Of a DNA stretch of 64,000 bases, positions 1-12,228 are shown one piece after another. The stretch lies in contig JAJAGP010000204.1 of NCBI GenBank assembly GCA_025084515.1, forward strand, positions 248,001-312,000, given 5' to 3'. The translations under genes were made by a program, and so were the position numbers. Under the pieces are notes generated by a model. That model was not told where the DNA came from. It saw nothing but the letters and a program-made list of their open reading frames with translations, and did no database searches. How positions within the stretch are numbered: position 1 is the stretch's first letter; each line of letters opens with the position of its first letter. The DNA comes from Ancistrus triradiatus. Taxonomy: Eukaryota > Chordata > Actinopteri > Siluriformes > Loricariidae.

Positions 1-2177
1 GCTCGTCATGTGGCGATAATGAGATAAATAACAGGATCGTGCGAGAAAACAAATACAATTATGTCATTATCATGGGAAAATAAATAAAGATACTGTACGT
101 GAATCCACGGCCAGCCGTAGCGTTTTACCAGGAAGTCGCCGGGTGAGTCTTTCGAGTCTGGTTTCTGTCAGAGTTACCGAGTTGAACTGAATTGCATGGA
201 CGTCTTAGGGTTGAAAGGATCGGGCCTTGATATGCGGGGAGTACCAGTGCCTCTGATCCTTCCTATTAATGGCTAAGCCATTGAGGAAGGCTCTACATCC
301 CAGACTGCCCCAGAGAGGCTAAACCTGCATTCCTACACTGTACGTATTTCATATATGAGAGCATAAAATGGCGACACAACACCGTATAAAATCCATAAAT
401 AATGGCTGACATATCAGCTGGAAAATGTCACGTTCCATGTACCTGAATCTTATACTTGTCGCGTTGAGACACACCATACTTTGGAAACGTTTAACTGAAC
501 CACATGATATGAATTTCAGCCTGAGCTGAAATCATAAACGCAAAACCCCGTTACTCAACACCACGGTCGGTGCCAAATTGAACCAACTGTGCCAGTTATA
601 TAAAGAAAAAAAAATCCAAACACCTGGGTACTTCACGCCCAAGTAGTTTATATTTATATAGGCCTAATGGATGCCCCTGTGAGGCAAAAGCACTTTAGGA
701 GCCCTCCATGTGAGGAGCAATCACAATCGCCCCCTTGACATGGACAATAGACGAGCATCAGAAGCACCTGGCCCTGTGCAGATGATTGTTTATGATTGCA
801 AAACCAATCCAGGAGGTGATTCATGCTTTTGCTCTCGAGCTGACAGCTCTCAGTGGAGCGAGTCGATGGTTAGAGTACTTCACAGCCACTGAGAAGGGAT
901 CCACCTGCATGCTTAGATCTCGCATCCAGCGTTGCGTGACAGCTCTGATTTAATTAGTGGGCAAAAGTTGAGCCCGTGCTTAGCAACTCAGCAATTCGCA
1001 CGTTTTTGTCATTAGCTGTGTTTGCTGTTCTGGTTGTTGTTTGTTGACCTATGTATGGATACAATTACAACTTTTGGGGTATTTGTACGAATGCACATGG
1101 TTGTCATTATAGACGGTTAATTTTGTCGGGAAATAGAATAGTTTGAATAGAAAATGCTACTATGGCTACTACCAATGGAGGAAGCCCCCTGGGACGGAGC
1201 AGCCAGCAGGAATTCACTCGTCTTTTATGTCACGCGGAATAAAGATCGTTTGATATACACGCTTAAGACAGAATTTTCATGCTCTAGAAATATAGTGGCA
1301 CCAAGCAGAGAGAACCAAACCTGCCCTCCTGATAATTTCCCCTTTTTATGATGACCTTCAGGCAAAACCTAGTTCATGCACATTAAGTGGCTTGGCTTCA
1401 TTAATTCCCAGAATTTCAAAGTACGTCCTGTGCGAGCCGGGGCACCAAGTGCAAGCTAACCGTTTGGGTTTCTAAAGAATAAAACGTCCGACGTGGTTTA
1501 GACTGGTTTTATTATCTCCCTTAATTCGTTCCTGTTTCCCCTTCGTTCCCTTTGATGTTCCAGTCCTGTGCGTTACGGTAATAGGGCCTCGTTTGGTTTG
1601 TGGAGTGAAAATTGTCCGTGAGAGGATCGGGTTGTTTACGCCCTGAGGATTTTCACAGGATTGGATTTCAGTGGGAGTTTAAACCCCACTCCATTTAGAG
1701 GAAGAGAGCTCTCGGAGGATCAGGAACCCCCTGGGTCAATCCCATAAGCCACAATGATGTTACAAACACTCGTTAAACCGAAGGTACACCGAGCACATAT
1801 ACGTACCTTTTATTTAGCTCTTAAAATGCCCTTGAACTTTAGCCGGGAGGCAACTGGCTATGTTAACCCTTCACAAACCTAGAGCTGAAGGTAACATGCC
1901 GTTGCTACAACCTGATGGAAAACCTGCAATCAAAGTTAGTTTGAGGTGTGGGCCAGGCTGAGATGTCATGAGTAAATCTAGCCGAGTGGGGCATAACAAA
2001 ATCCGTCCATACGCATTACAAGTGTAATATTTGGCAACTTTAGGTTCACTTCCGGATATTGTGGTTAGCGTGCCAACTATTAAACGATTTCCCTTGTCAA
2101 ACTCTTAAAGGACTATTCAGTTTCAGAACAGAAGAGCCCTGCTGGATAAGATCTTCAACATTCACACATCTTCAAGC
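1..2177. other. Region without recognised gene
   Basis: No open frame here resembles a known protein family, and the few frames above 60 codons lack splice context or homology that I recognise. The sequence is mostly unique, with no repeat shared with the rest of the window. It is probably intergenic or intronic. Confidence 0.5.
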
Positions 2178-2440
2178 AGGGGCGTCATCAGACCCACTTT
2201 ACTGGGGCACGTGCCCCTGTAAAACGTTGCTGTGCCCCATTAAAATTATGGGGAGGGCAAAGTTCATTTTATCCTCGTTTGTGTTTACAGGGCACAGCAT
2301 GCAAAGTCAATACAGAAACTCCATTTCCCATAATGCCTGAGAATCTTTCCAAACTCTTGAACGCTTTCAGTCTAATACAGTTCCTTTCGGTTTTTCTCAT
2401 GGAGTAATGGACATCCCCAAAAATATTTAAAAGAAAGTCA
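2178..2440 (+). mobile_element. hAT-like nonautonomous element fragment
   Basis: It begins with CAGGGGCGTCATCAGACCCA. This is the reverse complement of the end of the better preserved element at 18239-18606, and the match continues through the internal 'ACTTTACTGGGGCACGTG' segment. The CAGGGGCG terminus is typical of hAT elements. I could not locate the right terminus or a target-site duplication, so the right boundary is approximate. No transposase is encoded. Confidence 0.5.
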
Positions 2441-3854
2441 TTCATGCAATTAATAAAAAATTCTTTAGTGTTAATTTTTACTTCATTTCTCACCCATGGC
2501 ATTAAATTCCTTCATCTATTTAGTGTGGAACAGGTTCATTTTTATTTACAGGTGTGCCCGTATGGCTGATTGGCAAGCAGAGGGATACAACTGTGCCCAT
2601 CTAAATTCTGTGTGTACAACAAGTAGTCCAGAAACACCCCAGCCCTCAAGCGAAAAAAAAAAGTGATGATTAGATTTGGAAAGCTAAAACATTGCAGCAG
2701 CAAGGTCATTTGTATGTGAATTGGCTAAAAGCCACGCTGGAAATATCTTCATTTGAACATAAAGCATTTCAGAATACAGCACACTGAACCTTGAGGCAGA
2801 TGGGCCACAACAGGAAGGCCTTATCCTCTTGAAAGCCCTTGTGTTTGTAAATAGTGGAAAAGGGGAATGATACGTCCTTTATCCAAATGTCACGCCCAGT
2901 TTTGCTCTCTTTGACTCCTGGACACAGACGGCTATGGCACCTCTGGAGGTTTATAGTGGTTAAAAATCGAAAAATGTCCTTCACCGATCAGCAGCACAGG
3001 GCTCTGGGTGCAATATCTGTTCTGCCCCACCCGTTCCAAATAGAGGCTGATTGCTGGCTTAGACTGTTTTACTGTAGGTCAGCGGGGCATATTTAAAAGA
3101 GCGTCATGGATTCTTCCCATCGCCTGCTGCTTTCTCTCTCGTCTCTCTTTATGAGAGACTGGAAGATATTAGGAAAATGAGGCCATGGTGAGGACGAGCC
3201 TTTTTGTTGAGCAATGACAGCGCTCTCAGGCTCCGTCAAAGCCGTTGCTCTCCTCCCTCGCCATCAAATTAAATACAAATGTTTAGCGCAATTATTGCTG
3301 CAGGGAAGAACAGACACCGAGCTGAGGCAATCGAGCAGTTTGCTGTTTCAGAGGACTATTGTATGAGGGCAAATTCTCTTCCAATCCTCATCAACTAGTC
3401 TTTCTCCTACACTTACAGTGCATTCGCATACCTTTAATGTCTCAGGGTTATGGAACCGCAGCACAAAAACTAAACCTGAAATCAATCGGCACGGCTAAAC
3501 TACAGCAGTCGTGTATTAATTAACACTTTTTATGTGTGCTCTATATCAATGTGCACTCGTGTGGGATTTAAAAAACTAAACACATCACGTACAGCTTTTA
3601 ACAGCAACTCTGAGAAGTAGTTCTTGGATGTTCTCCACCAAGCTGTTGCTTCCCAAAATATCTGGTTAAGAGTTTACAATTGAAAAAGTACAAAATATCT
3701 AGGCTGGGTAGGCAGTTCAGCTCGGATTGTGTCAAAAAGCCCAAGATTGACCTCACATGGAATTCCACACTACACAATACACACTATAACTTACAGACAC
3801 AGCAGTTCTATCACCTTACACTGCTGGTTCACAAAGTATTATAGTCGGAAATAA
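2441..3854. other. Low-repeat region, no gene recognised
   Basis: There is no coding potential that I recognise. About 3100-3330 is non-repetitive, with an AT-rich core (ATTAAATACAAATG) beside GC-richer flanks. That is the texture of a conserved regulatory element, but conservation cannot be judged from one genome. Confidence 0.35.
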
Positions 3855-3965
3855 AAATCAGTCTTATATACATCTAGTTCACGTCTGAATGACAGAAAAC
3901 TAGTACACGCGAACCCTTGCGACACCTGCTGACAGAAAAGCGAATCTCAGTCTTGGAAGACAGAA
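3855..3965. repeat. Interspersed repeat M, copy 1
   Basis: This roughly 110-base block is shared with 28213-28330. Common landmarks are GGAAATAAAAAT, CATCTAGTTCACGTCTGAAT, GACAGAAA and CCTTGCGACACCTGCTGA. Both copies have the same orientation. On the minus strand both read a similar short peptide (SRCRK...FCHSDVN), but neither copy looks like a gene. The class is unknown. Confidence 0.5.
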
Positions 3966-5402
3966 AGAAACATGATATCATTTTACTTTCTTTGTTTTTT
4001 TTATCGCTAAGTGTTTCAAGTTTTACAAAAGATACAAAGACAAGAATTACAGTATTGAACATTTTTTCCATATTGCCTTTTAATTAATATTATTATTTAA
4101 AATAAAACACTATGTGCAAAGTATCTAAATTTAGTACTTGACTATGGGCAATTGCCGAAACGTTAAACTGGACATTAAACTGCGTATAACTGTAATAACT
4201 TCATTTCTATTTTATTTCTATCAGGCATTTTTAGTAGTGCCGAAAATATTTACGCACCACTCCCAAATTATGACGTTATATTTTAATGATAGTTTAGACA
4301 TTTTCAGCACAATACTGAACCACACTAATGCTTTATAGATGATAAATAACTCTAAACTCTGTCAAGCTTTTATTCCTCTGTAATCGTTTGCATTCTGCCA
4401 CACAGTATGACCTGTGCATATATCCAACGTCAGGTTACATAAACTTGAAAAACTGCTGGAAGTGAATGGAGTTCAGGTGTGGATCTACTCCATTTCCCAC
4501 AGTGGATCGGCTGAAGGTTTGAAGAAGTTCAAAGAAGAATCACTATAAAACACTGGAACTTTCCAGCTAACAGGCCGACGAGCTCTGTAAAGTGCCAATG
4601 GAATGCCAGAGCTTAGACTATCATACAGATCTAGCCGATTTCACACAACCCCCACCCTCCACCCCCTTTCCAAGCTTCATTGTCTTGGAATGTTTCCTGG
4701 ACGAAGGCATAAAATGCTTTTGCTTCTCACACAAGTATCAATGACTCAATTGAACTTATATTGCTTTCAATTGGTTTCACAGCAGTTTAATGATCATCAG
4801 GAGAACTAACAGATGAGCGGTGGTCAATTTCATTCACTTTGTATAAACTGATCAGCAGTGAAAGATGATCTGCAGTGAAAGAGTTTACTTGTAAAATAAG
4901 TCCCAGGCACTAGAGTGTACAAGATTTTTATATGTAGGGTCTAGAATGGTGTTATATTCAGTGAGACACTGAAAAGAGACAGTGAGTCATTTGGGATTCG
5001 GCATGGATGCTTAGACATAGTCTTGCATGCTGAAGAGCTAAAGGTGGTGGATTATGAGCAAGGTATTATGGGTATTCAAAAACTCTTACAGGTCCTACAC
5101 GTTGGCGGTGTCCAAACCTGACGACTAAGCTAAATCCTTAAACATGATGGCTAAGTAAACTGTTTATTTATGGTTAAATAATGATCTTCGCCACCCTGTA
5201 ATTTATGTTGCTTCAAAAAGAACAGATTTCTGTGGTTCCGCATTGATTTATAGGCACATTAATATTCAAAAACCACTTAGTAAATTATTATCATTATTAT
5301 ACCTTGAAGTATTAGGTGTGTGTGTTTGCTTGGGATCATCTGCAATGCAATTGTACAGTTTTAATATTGTAATCACTTACCTATATCATCATTATGTTCA
5401 TA
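3966..5402. other. Region without recognised gene
   Basis: This is AT-rich sequence with no recognised coding or RNA gene. It ends at the TA target site of the Tc1 element starting at 5403. Confidence 0.4.
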
Positions 5403-5797
5403 CAGTGGTGTTTGAAAGTTTGTGAACTCTTTAGAATATTCTATATTCCTGCATCAATAACAGCTAAAATTAAGCATCATCTAAATAAAACATCATCAGA
5501 TTTTCACATAAGTCCAAAAAGTAGATAAAGAGAATCCAGTTAAACAAATGAGACAAAATATTATACTTGGTCATTTATTTATTGAGGAAAATGATCCAAT
5601 ATTACATATTAGTGATTGGCAAAAGTATGTGAACCTCTAGGATTAGCAGTTAATTTGTTGACGGTGAAAGAGGAGTCATGTGTTTTAAAAATTCAATGGG
5701 ATGCCAATCATGTGTGAGTGGGCCACCCTTGTTATTTAAAGAAGGATCTATCAAAGTCTGGTCCCTGCTCTTCACAGCACAAATGTTTGTGGAAGTG

Positions 5798-6720
5798 GTA
5801 TCCATGGTCACGAAACAGGGAGATTTGTTCGAGGATTTAGAAAAGATTTGTTTGATGCTCATCAGGGCTGGAAAAGGTTACAAAACCATCCTAAAGTCTT
5901 TGCCACGGTCCACCACTCCACAGTCAACAGATTGTGTAACCAATGGAGGAACTTCAAGACCAATTGTTACCCTCCCCAGGAGTGGTCGACCACAAGCTCA
6001 CTTCCAAGCGCAAGGTGTTGTAATAGTTTTGGTGAAGTCACAAAGAAAACCCCCAGGTTAACTTCCTAAGCAAACTGGTTAATGTTCATGAGTCCACCAT
6101 CAAAACACAAGGGTGTGCATTGGCGGTTGCAAATGAGAAAGCCACTGCTCTCCAAAAAGAACATTGCTGCTCGTCTTGCAGTTTGCTAAGATCATGTGGG
6201 ACAGCCAGAAGGCATTGGAAAGAATGTTTGTGATGAGGAGACCAATAGAACTTTTTTGGTTTTGAAAAGAAGCATTATGTTGGAGAAAGGGAAAACACTG
6301 CAAAATTCCAGCATAAGAACCTTATCTTCTCGGTGAAACTGGTGGTGGTAGTATCGATGGGTTTGGCCTGTTTTGCTGCAATCTTCTGGGCCAGGTACAG
6401 CTTGTCATCATTGATAGCATGGAATTCTGAATTACATCAGAGAATTCGATGAAGGAAAATCAGGACATCTGTCCGCATGACTTAGTCCTGATAGAAGGGT
6501 GGGTCAATGCAGCAAGACAATGACCCTAAGCAACCAATCGTTCTAACCAAAGACTGGTTACAGAAGATAAAGGTTCCTGACCTTAATTAATAATCCAATC
6601 GAAAATGGTTGTGGAAGGACCGAAGCGGCAGCTACTGTGAGGAAACCCACCAACATCCCAGGCGGAGCCTGTTCTGTACAGAGGATGGGCTAACTTCCCC
6701 AAGCCGTGTTGGCAGGACTT
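5798..6720 (+). pseudogene. Tc1 transposase pseudogene (element A)
   Basis: Frame-shifted pieces of a DD34E Tc1 transposase lie in plus-strand order. The N-terminal paired-like DNA-binding part includes LEDLEK, AGKGYKT and the linker LPRSGRP. The later catalytic-core DNA, around 6330-6640, is recognisable by comparison with element D. Several small insertions and deletions shift the frame, and no uninterrupted reading frame of the usual length (about 340 aa) remains. The 3' end of the element is displaced by the nested element B. Confidence 0.8.
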
Positions 6721-6829
6721 ATCACCAGTAACAAACAACAAACTTTTTAGTTGCAGTTTATTCTGCACAGGGGGGTCCACACCAGATAACTGCAAGCAAA
6801 AAGGTTCACATACGTTTGCTACCACTATA

Positions 6830-8405
6830 CAGTGGGGAAAAAAATATTTGAGTCAGCCACTGAATTGCGCAAGTTTTTTCCACTTAGAAAGATGAGAGAG
6901 GTCTGTATTTTTCATCATAGGTAACCCTTCAGCTATGAGAAGACGAAATGAAAAAAAATCCCAGGAATCACCATTGTAGGATTTTTAAAGAATCAATTTT
7001 AATTAGGGTGGAAAATAAAGTAATTTGGTCAATAAATTTGTTCACTCAATGCTTTTGTAACATACCTTTGTTTTTTGGCAAATGGACAGAGGTTTCAAAA
7101 AACGATTCCTCTGTAAATCTTCCCAGGTTTGGCACACACGGTAGCTGGTATTTTGGGCCCATTCCTCCATGCAGATCTCCTTTAGAGCAGTGATGTTTTG
7201 GGGAACACGGACTTTCAATTCCATCCACAAATTTTCTATGGGGCTGAGGTCTGGAGACTGGCTAGGCCACTCCAGGATCTTGAAATGCTTTTTACGGAGC
7301 CACTCCTTCGTTGCCCGAGAGGTGTGTTTGGGATCATTGTCTTGCTGGAAGACCCAGCCACGTTCCATCTTCAATGCTCTCACTGATGGAAGGAGGTTTT
7401 GGCTTAAAATCTCACGATACATGGCCCCGTTCATTCTTCCCTTAACACGGATTAGTCATCCTGTCCTCTTTGCAGAAAAACATCCCCAAAGCATGATGTT
7501 TCCACCCCCATGCTTCACAGTAGATATGACGCAACTCAGAATTCTTCTTCCTCCAAACACGCTGAGTTGAGTTTTTACCAAAAAGTTCTATTTTAGTTTT
7601 ATCTGACCACATGATATTCTTCCAATCCTCTTCTGGATCATCCATATGCTCTCTGGCAAACTTCAGATGGGCCTGGACATGTACTGGCTTAAGCAGGGGG
7701 ACACGCTCTCTTGGAGACTCTCTTGGCATAGTGTGTTACTGACGGTAACCTTGTTACTTTGGACCCAGCTCTTTGCAGGTCATTCATCAGGTCCCTCCAT
7801 CTAGTTCTGGGATTTTTGCTCACCGTTCTCATGATCATTTTGACCCACGGGATGAGATCTTGCGTGGAGCCTCAGATCGAGGGAGATTGTATATCTTCCA
7901 TTTTCTTACAATTACACCCACAGTTGATTTATTCACACCAACCTGCTTGCCTATTGTAGATTCCCTCTTCCCAGCCTGGTGCAGGTCTACAATTTTTTCC
8001 TGGTGTAATTTGACAGCTCTTTGGTCTTGGTCATGGTTGAGTTTGGAGTCTGACTGTTTGAGGCTGTGGACAGGTGTCTTTTATACAGATAACGAGGTCA
8101 AACAGGTGCCAGTAATACAGGTAACGAGTGGAGGACAGAAGAGCTTCTTAAAGAAGAAGTTACAGGTCCGTGAGAGCCAGATATTGCTTGTTTGTCAATG
8201 ACCAAATACTTATTTTCCACCATGATTTACAATTAAATTCTTTAAAATCCCTACAATTGGATTTCCTGGATTTTTTTTTTCTCATTTTGTCCTCTCCTAG
8301 TTGAAGTTGTCTCTATATGAAAATGACAGACCTCCTCATCTTTCTAAGGTAGGAGAAACGAACTTGCACAATCAGTGGCTGACTAAATACTTTTTTGCCC
8401 CACTG
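6830..8405 (-). mobile_element. Tc1-like transposon B, nested in A
   Basis: The ends are CAGTGGGGAAAAAAATATTT and its inverted partner AATACTTTTTTGCCCCACTG, flanked by TA at 6828-6829 and 8406-8407. The length (1576 bases) is close to that of its relative F at 48097-49678 (1582 bases). This family differs from A: the terminus reads CAGTGGGGC and not CAGTGGTG. It landed in the 3' part of A, so A is older. Confidence 0.92.
7042..8034 (-). pseudogene. Tc1 transposase pseudogene (element B)
   Basis: Reading leftwards, the frame begins MTKTKEL near 8034. It passes the second-domain motif WSDKTKIELFG (about 7590) and reaches the catalytic DNDPKHTS...EWPSQSPDLSPIENLW segment (about 7200-7350), which carries the second Asp and the Glu of a DD34E triad. 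At least two frameshifts split it into separate open pieces (7442-7729 and 7042-7434). The C-terminal part is long and open, so decay is fairly recent, but the protein cannot be made intact. Confidence 0.85.
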
Positions 8406-8635
8406 TATGTAAATATTGGATCATTTTCCTCAATAAATAAATGACCAAGTATAATATTTTTGTGTCGTTTGTTTAACTGGGTTCTCTTTATCTACTTTTA
8501 GGACTTCTGATGATGTTTTAAGTCTTATTTATGCAGAAATATAGAAAATTCTAAAGGGTTCATAAACTTCCAAGCACCACTGTACATATAATGCTTCTGT
8601 AGATTCCAACAACTGTTTTTTGTTTTTTGAGTGCA

Positions 8636-8642
8636 GATAGAC

Positions 8643-8681
<39 letters not shown>

Positions 8682-8696
8682 CAGATAGATAGATAG
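8636..8696. repeat. (GATA)n microsatellite
   Basis: About fourteen GATA units, with two ACAG interruptions, lie just right of transposon A. The minus-strand frame across it encodes only a repeated SIYL peptide and is not a gene. Confidence 0.95.
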
Positions 8697-9132
8697 CACA
8701 AATGGAAGCAAATCTCTAAGTTGCAAGTAACAAGAAAGTCTCAAGTCTTTACACGCAAGTCCCAAGCCAATACAGGCAAATCCAGAGTCATGTTCCAAAT
8801 CAACATGGGCTCAGGTCAAGTCCCAAGCCCTAAACCTCAGGTCCTATTCAAGTCAACAAATGGCACTGTTACCAAAATGAAACAGGCTGACATAGTAAGT
8901 AATCATAGCTACTGAGACCATTTTGACAAGAGCAGATCGAAAAAAAATCAACAATATAAATGGTACGCTGGGAGAGAGCTCTGCTCACATGTTGTAGTAA
9001 TTTTTTTTATTTGCTACAACATAGCATAGTCCAAGGCGCCAATGGTAAAGTCCAGTCGCAAGTCACCAAATTTGGGAATCGGGTCACCCTCGAGTCGAAG
9101 TCATGTGACTCGAGTCTGTACCTCTGATAGAA
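8697..9132 (-). mobile_element. CAAGTC-rich TIR element, copy 1
   Basis: This stretch is dense in CAAGTC, GAGTC and AAGTCCCAAG words and ends with GACTCGAGTCTGTACCTCTG. The reverse complement, CAGAGGTACAGACTCGAGTC, matches the CAGAGGTG start of the similar block at 61285. Fish hAT-type nonautonomous elements with CAGAGGTG...GACTCGAGTC termini are known to me, and this assignment rests on that similarity. No transposase is visible. Confidence 0.5.
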
Positions 9133-9164
9133 AGACAGATAACTAAATGACTAGTGCACTAATT

Positions 9165-9270
9165 TATAACATTTAATCAGTGCTAAGCTGTTAGAATAAA
9201 TTAATCAACACCTTCTGGCCAATCAGAATCCAGGATTCAACATATTATTGTGCAACAAATCAATGCTGTA
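9165..9270. repeat. Interspersed repeat fragment
   Basis: The segment TTCTGGCCAATCAGAATCCA with its flanks resembles a dispersed fish repeat that I recognise by its wording. It occurs once here, and no boundaries are visible. The call is tentative. Confidence 0.3.
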
Positions 9271-10978
9271 CTGTACTCTTGTACTAACTGAGACACACCA
9301 TAAATGCTAAACATTATGTTTTGATAACTCACACTACTTACAGTAAATGAGTCCATTTGCTTGGAAGCAGATCTGAATTTTCCACCTCTTATTTAAAAAA
9401 TGCCATAAATTGCACATTGGGGCAAACACACATTTTGCTCATTTGAAAGACACAGTTTTACATTACTGCCGTTAGTAAATCGGCTAGCGTGTTTTTTTTG
9501 CTCGTGTCATCGAGTTTGCACATGTTTTAAACCTGCAAGCCAGTAAATCAGCGCCATTGTGTAACCGACGAGACCAACGTGAACCTGTTTAGAATATTTG
9601 TATTCCATTAGCTGTATTTCATTAGGCTGTTTTCAAAACCTTTGCCCCGTTTTGTCGATGGCCAAGTGTCCATTCAGTTCTGAAGCCTGAGAGAATCGTG
9701 ATCTTCAACCCCCTCTGTGACGGCCGGTGCTATCAGAGCCCAGTCACTAATCTGATCATGTCAGCACGTCCCTTAACCGCCCACCACACAAATCATCCTG
9801 GATGTTACTAGGCAGCCTTCTCCCGGGGGGATACGCACATGTTTCTTTGTAGCTTCTCAGAAACACATTTGGATGAATGAATTGTCTACCACAGGATATT
9901 AGAAGAACGATTACCCTGCGGGTTCAAGTTTCTGCGGGGCTACTCTGTTTTCTGCGCTGTGTTTTGATGCGATTGAAACCATATGTCCATGGAGCATTGC
10001 TCGATACCATCCCGGCCTCAGACCTGAAGACTGTAGCCGCTTATGACGATGTAATCCGTCTCCAGTTGACATGGATGATAGATAAAGACCACCGTGAAGA
10101 CCATCCACCGGAGTGCACTTCATGTCCGCTTAGCTTTTCACCTGTCAGGGTTCGCACACCGTTCCTCACACTAACGCCGGAGTAGGAAACAAGCGCATGA
10201 GCGTCATGTGGTACAGGCAGCTGAACGAGTGTGGGCCTGGATATTGCGGTAAGAAACTGGGGAAGGTCCAAAACAGGACAGGATGACATTCATAGTTTGT
10301 TCGTTTGTGTAGCTGTTGGCGTTTTTCATCCCAGTTTAAAATTGGCAAAGCAAGTCCATATTAGTCCAAACAGCCTGCCTTTGAGCGTTTGTGGTGACAA
10401 ACTGCAGAGATTAACTGCACAGCTCAGCAAATTCAGCACCGGGAACTTCAGCCAAACATGAGCTAGCAGTGCAGTAATTGACACAGTGTACAAAAATGTT
10501 TGTAGATGCCTCGTTATACCAATTCTCCGTCCCGTGTTCTCACACTGGTTTAGAGCAGTCGTGTTAAAAATTTCACCTAATAATTACCTACAGTAGAAGC
10601 TGAAGATGGCTGTTCCAACAGCGATACGAAGTTGATACCAAGAGCAGTCCAGCACGGCTACAGATCATTCTTATGTCAATCTCGAAGGAAAACAAGACGA
10701 GCGAGATTCCAGCTCGCGGCGATCGCTCATTCCTACATGTGGAGATAGTTTTTCCCCCATATGGTATCAGTGCAGTTAATGGATTATGATGAATATCATA
10801 TCATTAAAAACATGCTGATCCATCTGCATTGTGTGTGCCAGGAACACACTACCATTGCCCCCACATACACTCCTGGGGAAAAATGCTAACCTAAAATTGC
10901 AAAATATGAAGCTTTATTGGTCAGAAAGGAGCAAGAGCTAAGAAAATGCTCATCACTGCTCATTGCTGCAGTGAACAT
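9271..10978. other. Low-repeat region, no gene recognised
   Basis: This is mixed-composition sequence without recognisable transposons. Overlapping frames at 9877-10461 on both strands carry no known motif and have no convincing splice structure. It is probably noncoding. Confidence 0.4.
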
Positions 10979-11107
10979 TTACATAGATTTATCTCTAAAG
11001 TGCTTTTTACAATGGAGCATTGTCTCAAAGCAGCTGCACAATTTTCTATTATCTGGACTCAAAGCCATAATTGAGCAAGCCTAGGGTGACAGTGGCAAGG
11101 AAAAACT
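10979..11107 (+). repeat. Repeat R1, copy 1 (3' truncated)
   Basis: It shares GCTTTTTACAATGGAGCATT, GTCTCAAAGCA and GAGCAAGCCTAGGGTGACAG with copies at 18838-19104 and 42256-42530. It stops abruptly at AAGGAAAAACT, where the sequence switches to Tc1 element C. R1 is a dispersed fish repeat whose start, TTTATATAGCGCTTTTTACA in the other copies, I recognise but cannot classify. Confidence 0.7.
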
Positions 11108-12226
11108 GATCCAATATTACATATTAGTGAGTGGCAAAAGTATGTGAACTTTTGCTTTCAGTATCTGGTGTGACCCCCCTATGCAGCAATAACTGCAACT
11201 AAACGTTTCCTGTAACTGTTGATCAGTCCTGCACACCGGCTTGGAGGAATTTTAGCCCATTCCTCTGTACAGAACAGCTTCAGCTCTGGGATGTTGGTGG
11301 GTTTCCTCACATTAGCTGCTCACTTCAGGTCCTTCCACAACATTTCGATTGGATTAAGGTCAGGACTTTAACTTGGCCATTCCAAAACATGAACTTTATT
11401 CTTCTTTAACCATTCTTTGGTAGAACAGCTTGTGTGCTTGGGTCGTTGTGTGGAAATTCATTGTTCCATCAATGATGGCAAGCCGTCGTGGCCCAGATGC
11501 TGCAAAACAGGCACAAACCATGATACTACCACCACCATGTTTCCCGGATGGGATAAAGTTCTTATGCTGGAATGCAGTGTTTTCTTTTCTCCATTTCCTT
11601 CCTCTCATTTGCTTAAAAGTTACCCTGGGGTCTTTTGTGACCTCACCAACTATTACACGCCTTGCTTTTGGAGTGATCTTTGTTGGTCGACCACTCCTGG
11701 GGAGGGTAACAATGGTCTTGAATTTCCTCCATTTGTACACTATCTGTCTGACTGTGGATTGGTGGAGTCCAAACTCTTTAAAAATGGATTTGTAACCTTT
11801 TCCAGCCTGATAAGCATCAACAACTCTTTTTCTGAGGTCCTCAGAGATCTCCTTTGTTCATGCCATGATACACTTCCACAAACATGTGTTGTGAAGAGCA
11901 GACTTTGATAGATCCCTGTTCTTTAAATAAAACAGGGTGCCCACTCACACCTGATTGTCATCCCATTGATTGAAAACACCTGACTCGAATTTCACCTTCA
12001 AATTAACTGCTAATCCTAGAGGTTCACACACTTTTGCCACTCACTGTAATATTGGACCATTTTCCTCAACTAATAAATGACCAAGTACAATATTTTTGTC
12101 TCATTTGTTTAACTGGGTTCTCTTTATCTACTTTTAGGACTGATGTAGGACTGATGATGTTTTAGGTCATACTTATGCAGAAATATAGAAAACTCTAAAG
12201 GGTTCAAAAACTTTCAAGCACCACTG
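11108..12226 (-). mobile_element. Tc1-like transposon C, one end lost
   Basis: It is the same family as A, in reverse orientation. The right end CTTTCAAGCACCACTG and the TA at 12227-12228 are intact. The left end lacks the terminal inverted repeat and the roughly 200 bases inside it, and begins directly at GATCCAATATTACATATTAG, fused to repeat R1. There is also a deletion in the transposase between the DNA-binding and catalytic parts. Confidence 0.87.
11268..11866 (-). pseudogene. Tc1 transposase pseudogene (element C)
   Basis: It reads leftward from an ATG near 11866, and the third codon is already a stop. A 115-codon open piece (11396-11740) carries LPRSGRP, the linker after the DNA-binding domain. 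It then jumps to WRKENTAFQHKN and HGGGSIMV of the catalytic domain, so the segment holding the first catalytic Asp has been deleted. It cannot be functional. Confidence 0.85.
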
Positions 12227-12228
12227 TA

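Larger units (their letters stand above)
5403..8582 (+). mobile_element. Tc1-like transposon A, split by a second Tc1-like element
   Basis: The left end CAGTGGTGTTTGAAAGTTTG and the right end CTTCCAAGCACCACTG are inverted repeats, flanked by TA at 5401-5402 and 8583-8584. The interior matches the other members of the family at 11108-12226 and 30390-31010, including the stretch about a signal spaced by 'CAATAAATAAATGACCAAGT'. Removing element B (6830-8405) and one TA restores a continuous element of about 1.6 kb, the normal Tc1 size. The transposase is broken, so the copy is immobile on its own. Confidence 0.9.

Noticed and set aside
8529..8798. Frame with SIYLSIYL repeats on the minus strand
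   Set aside because: It is an artefact of the (GATA)n microsatellite.
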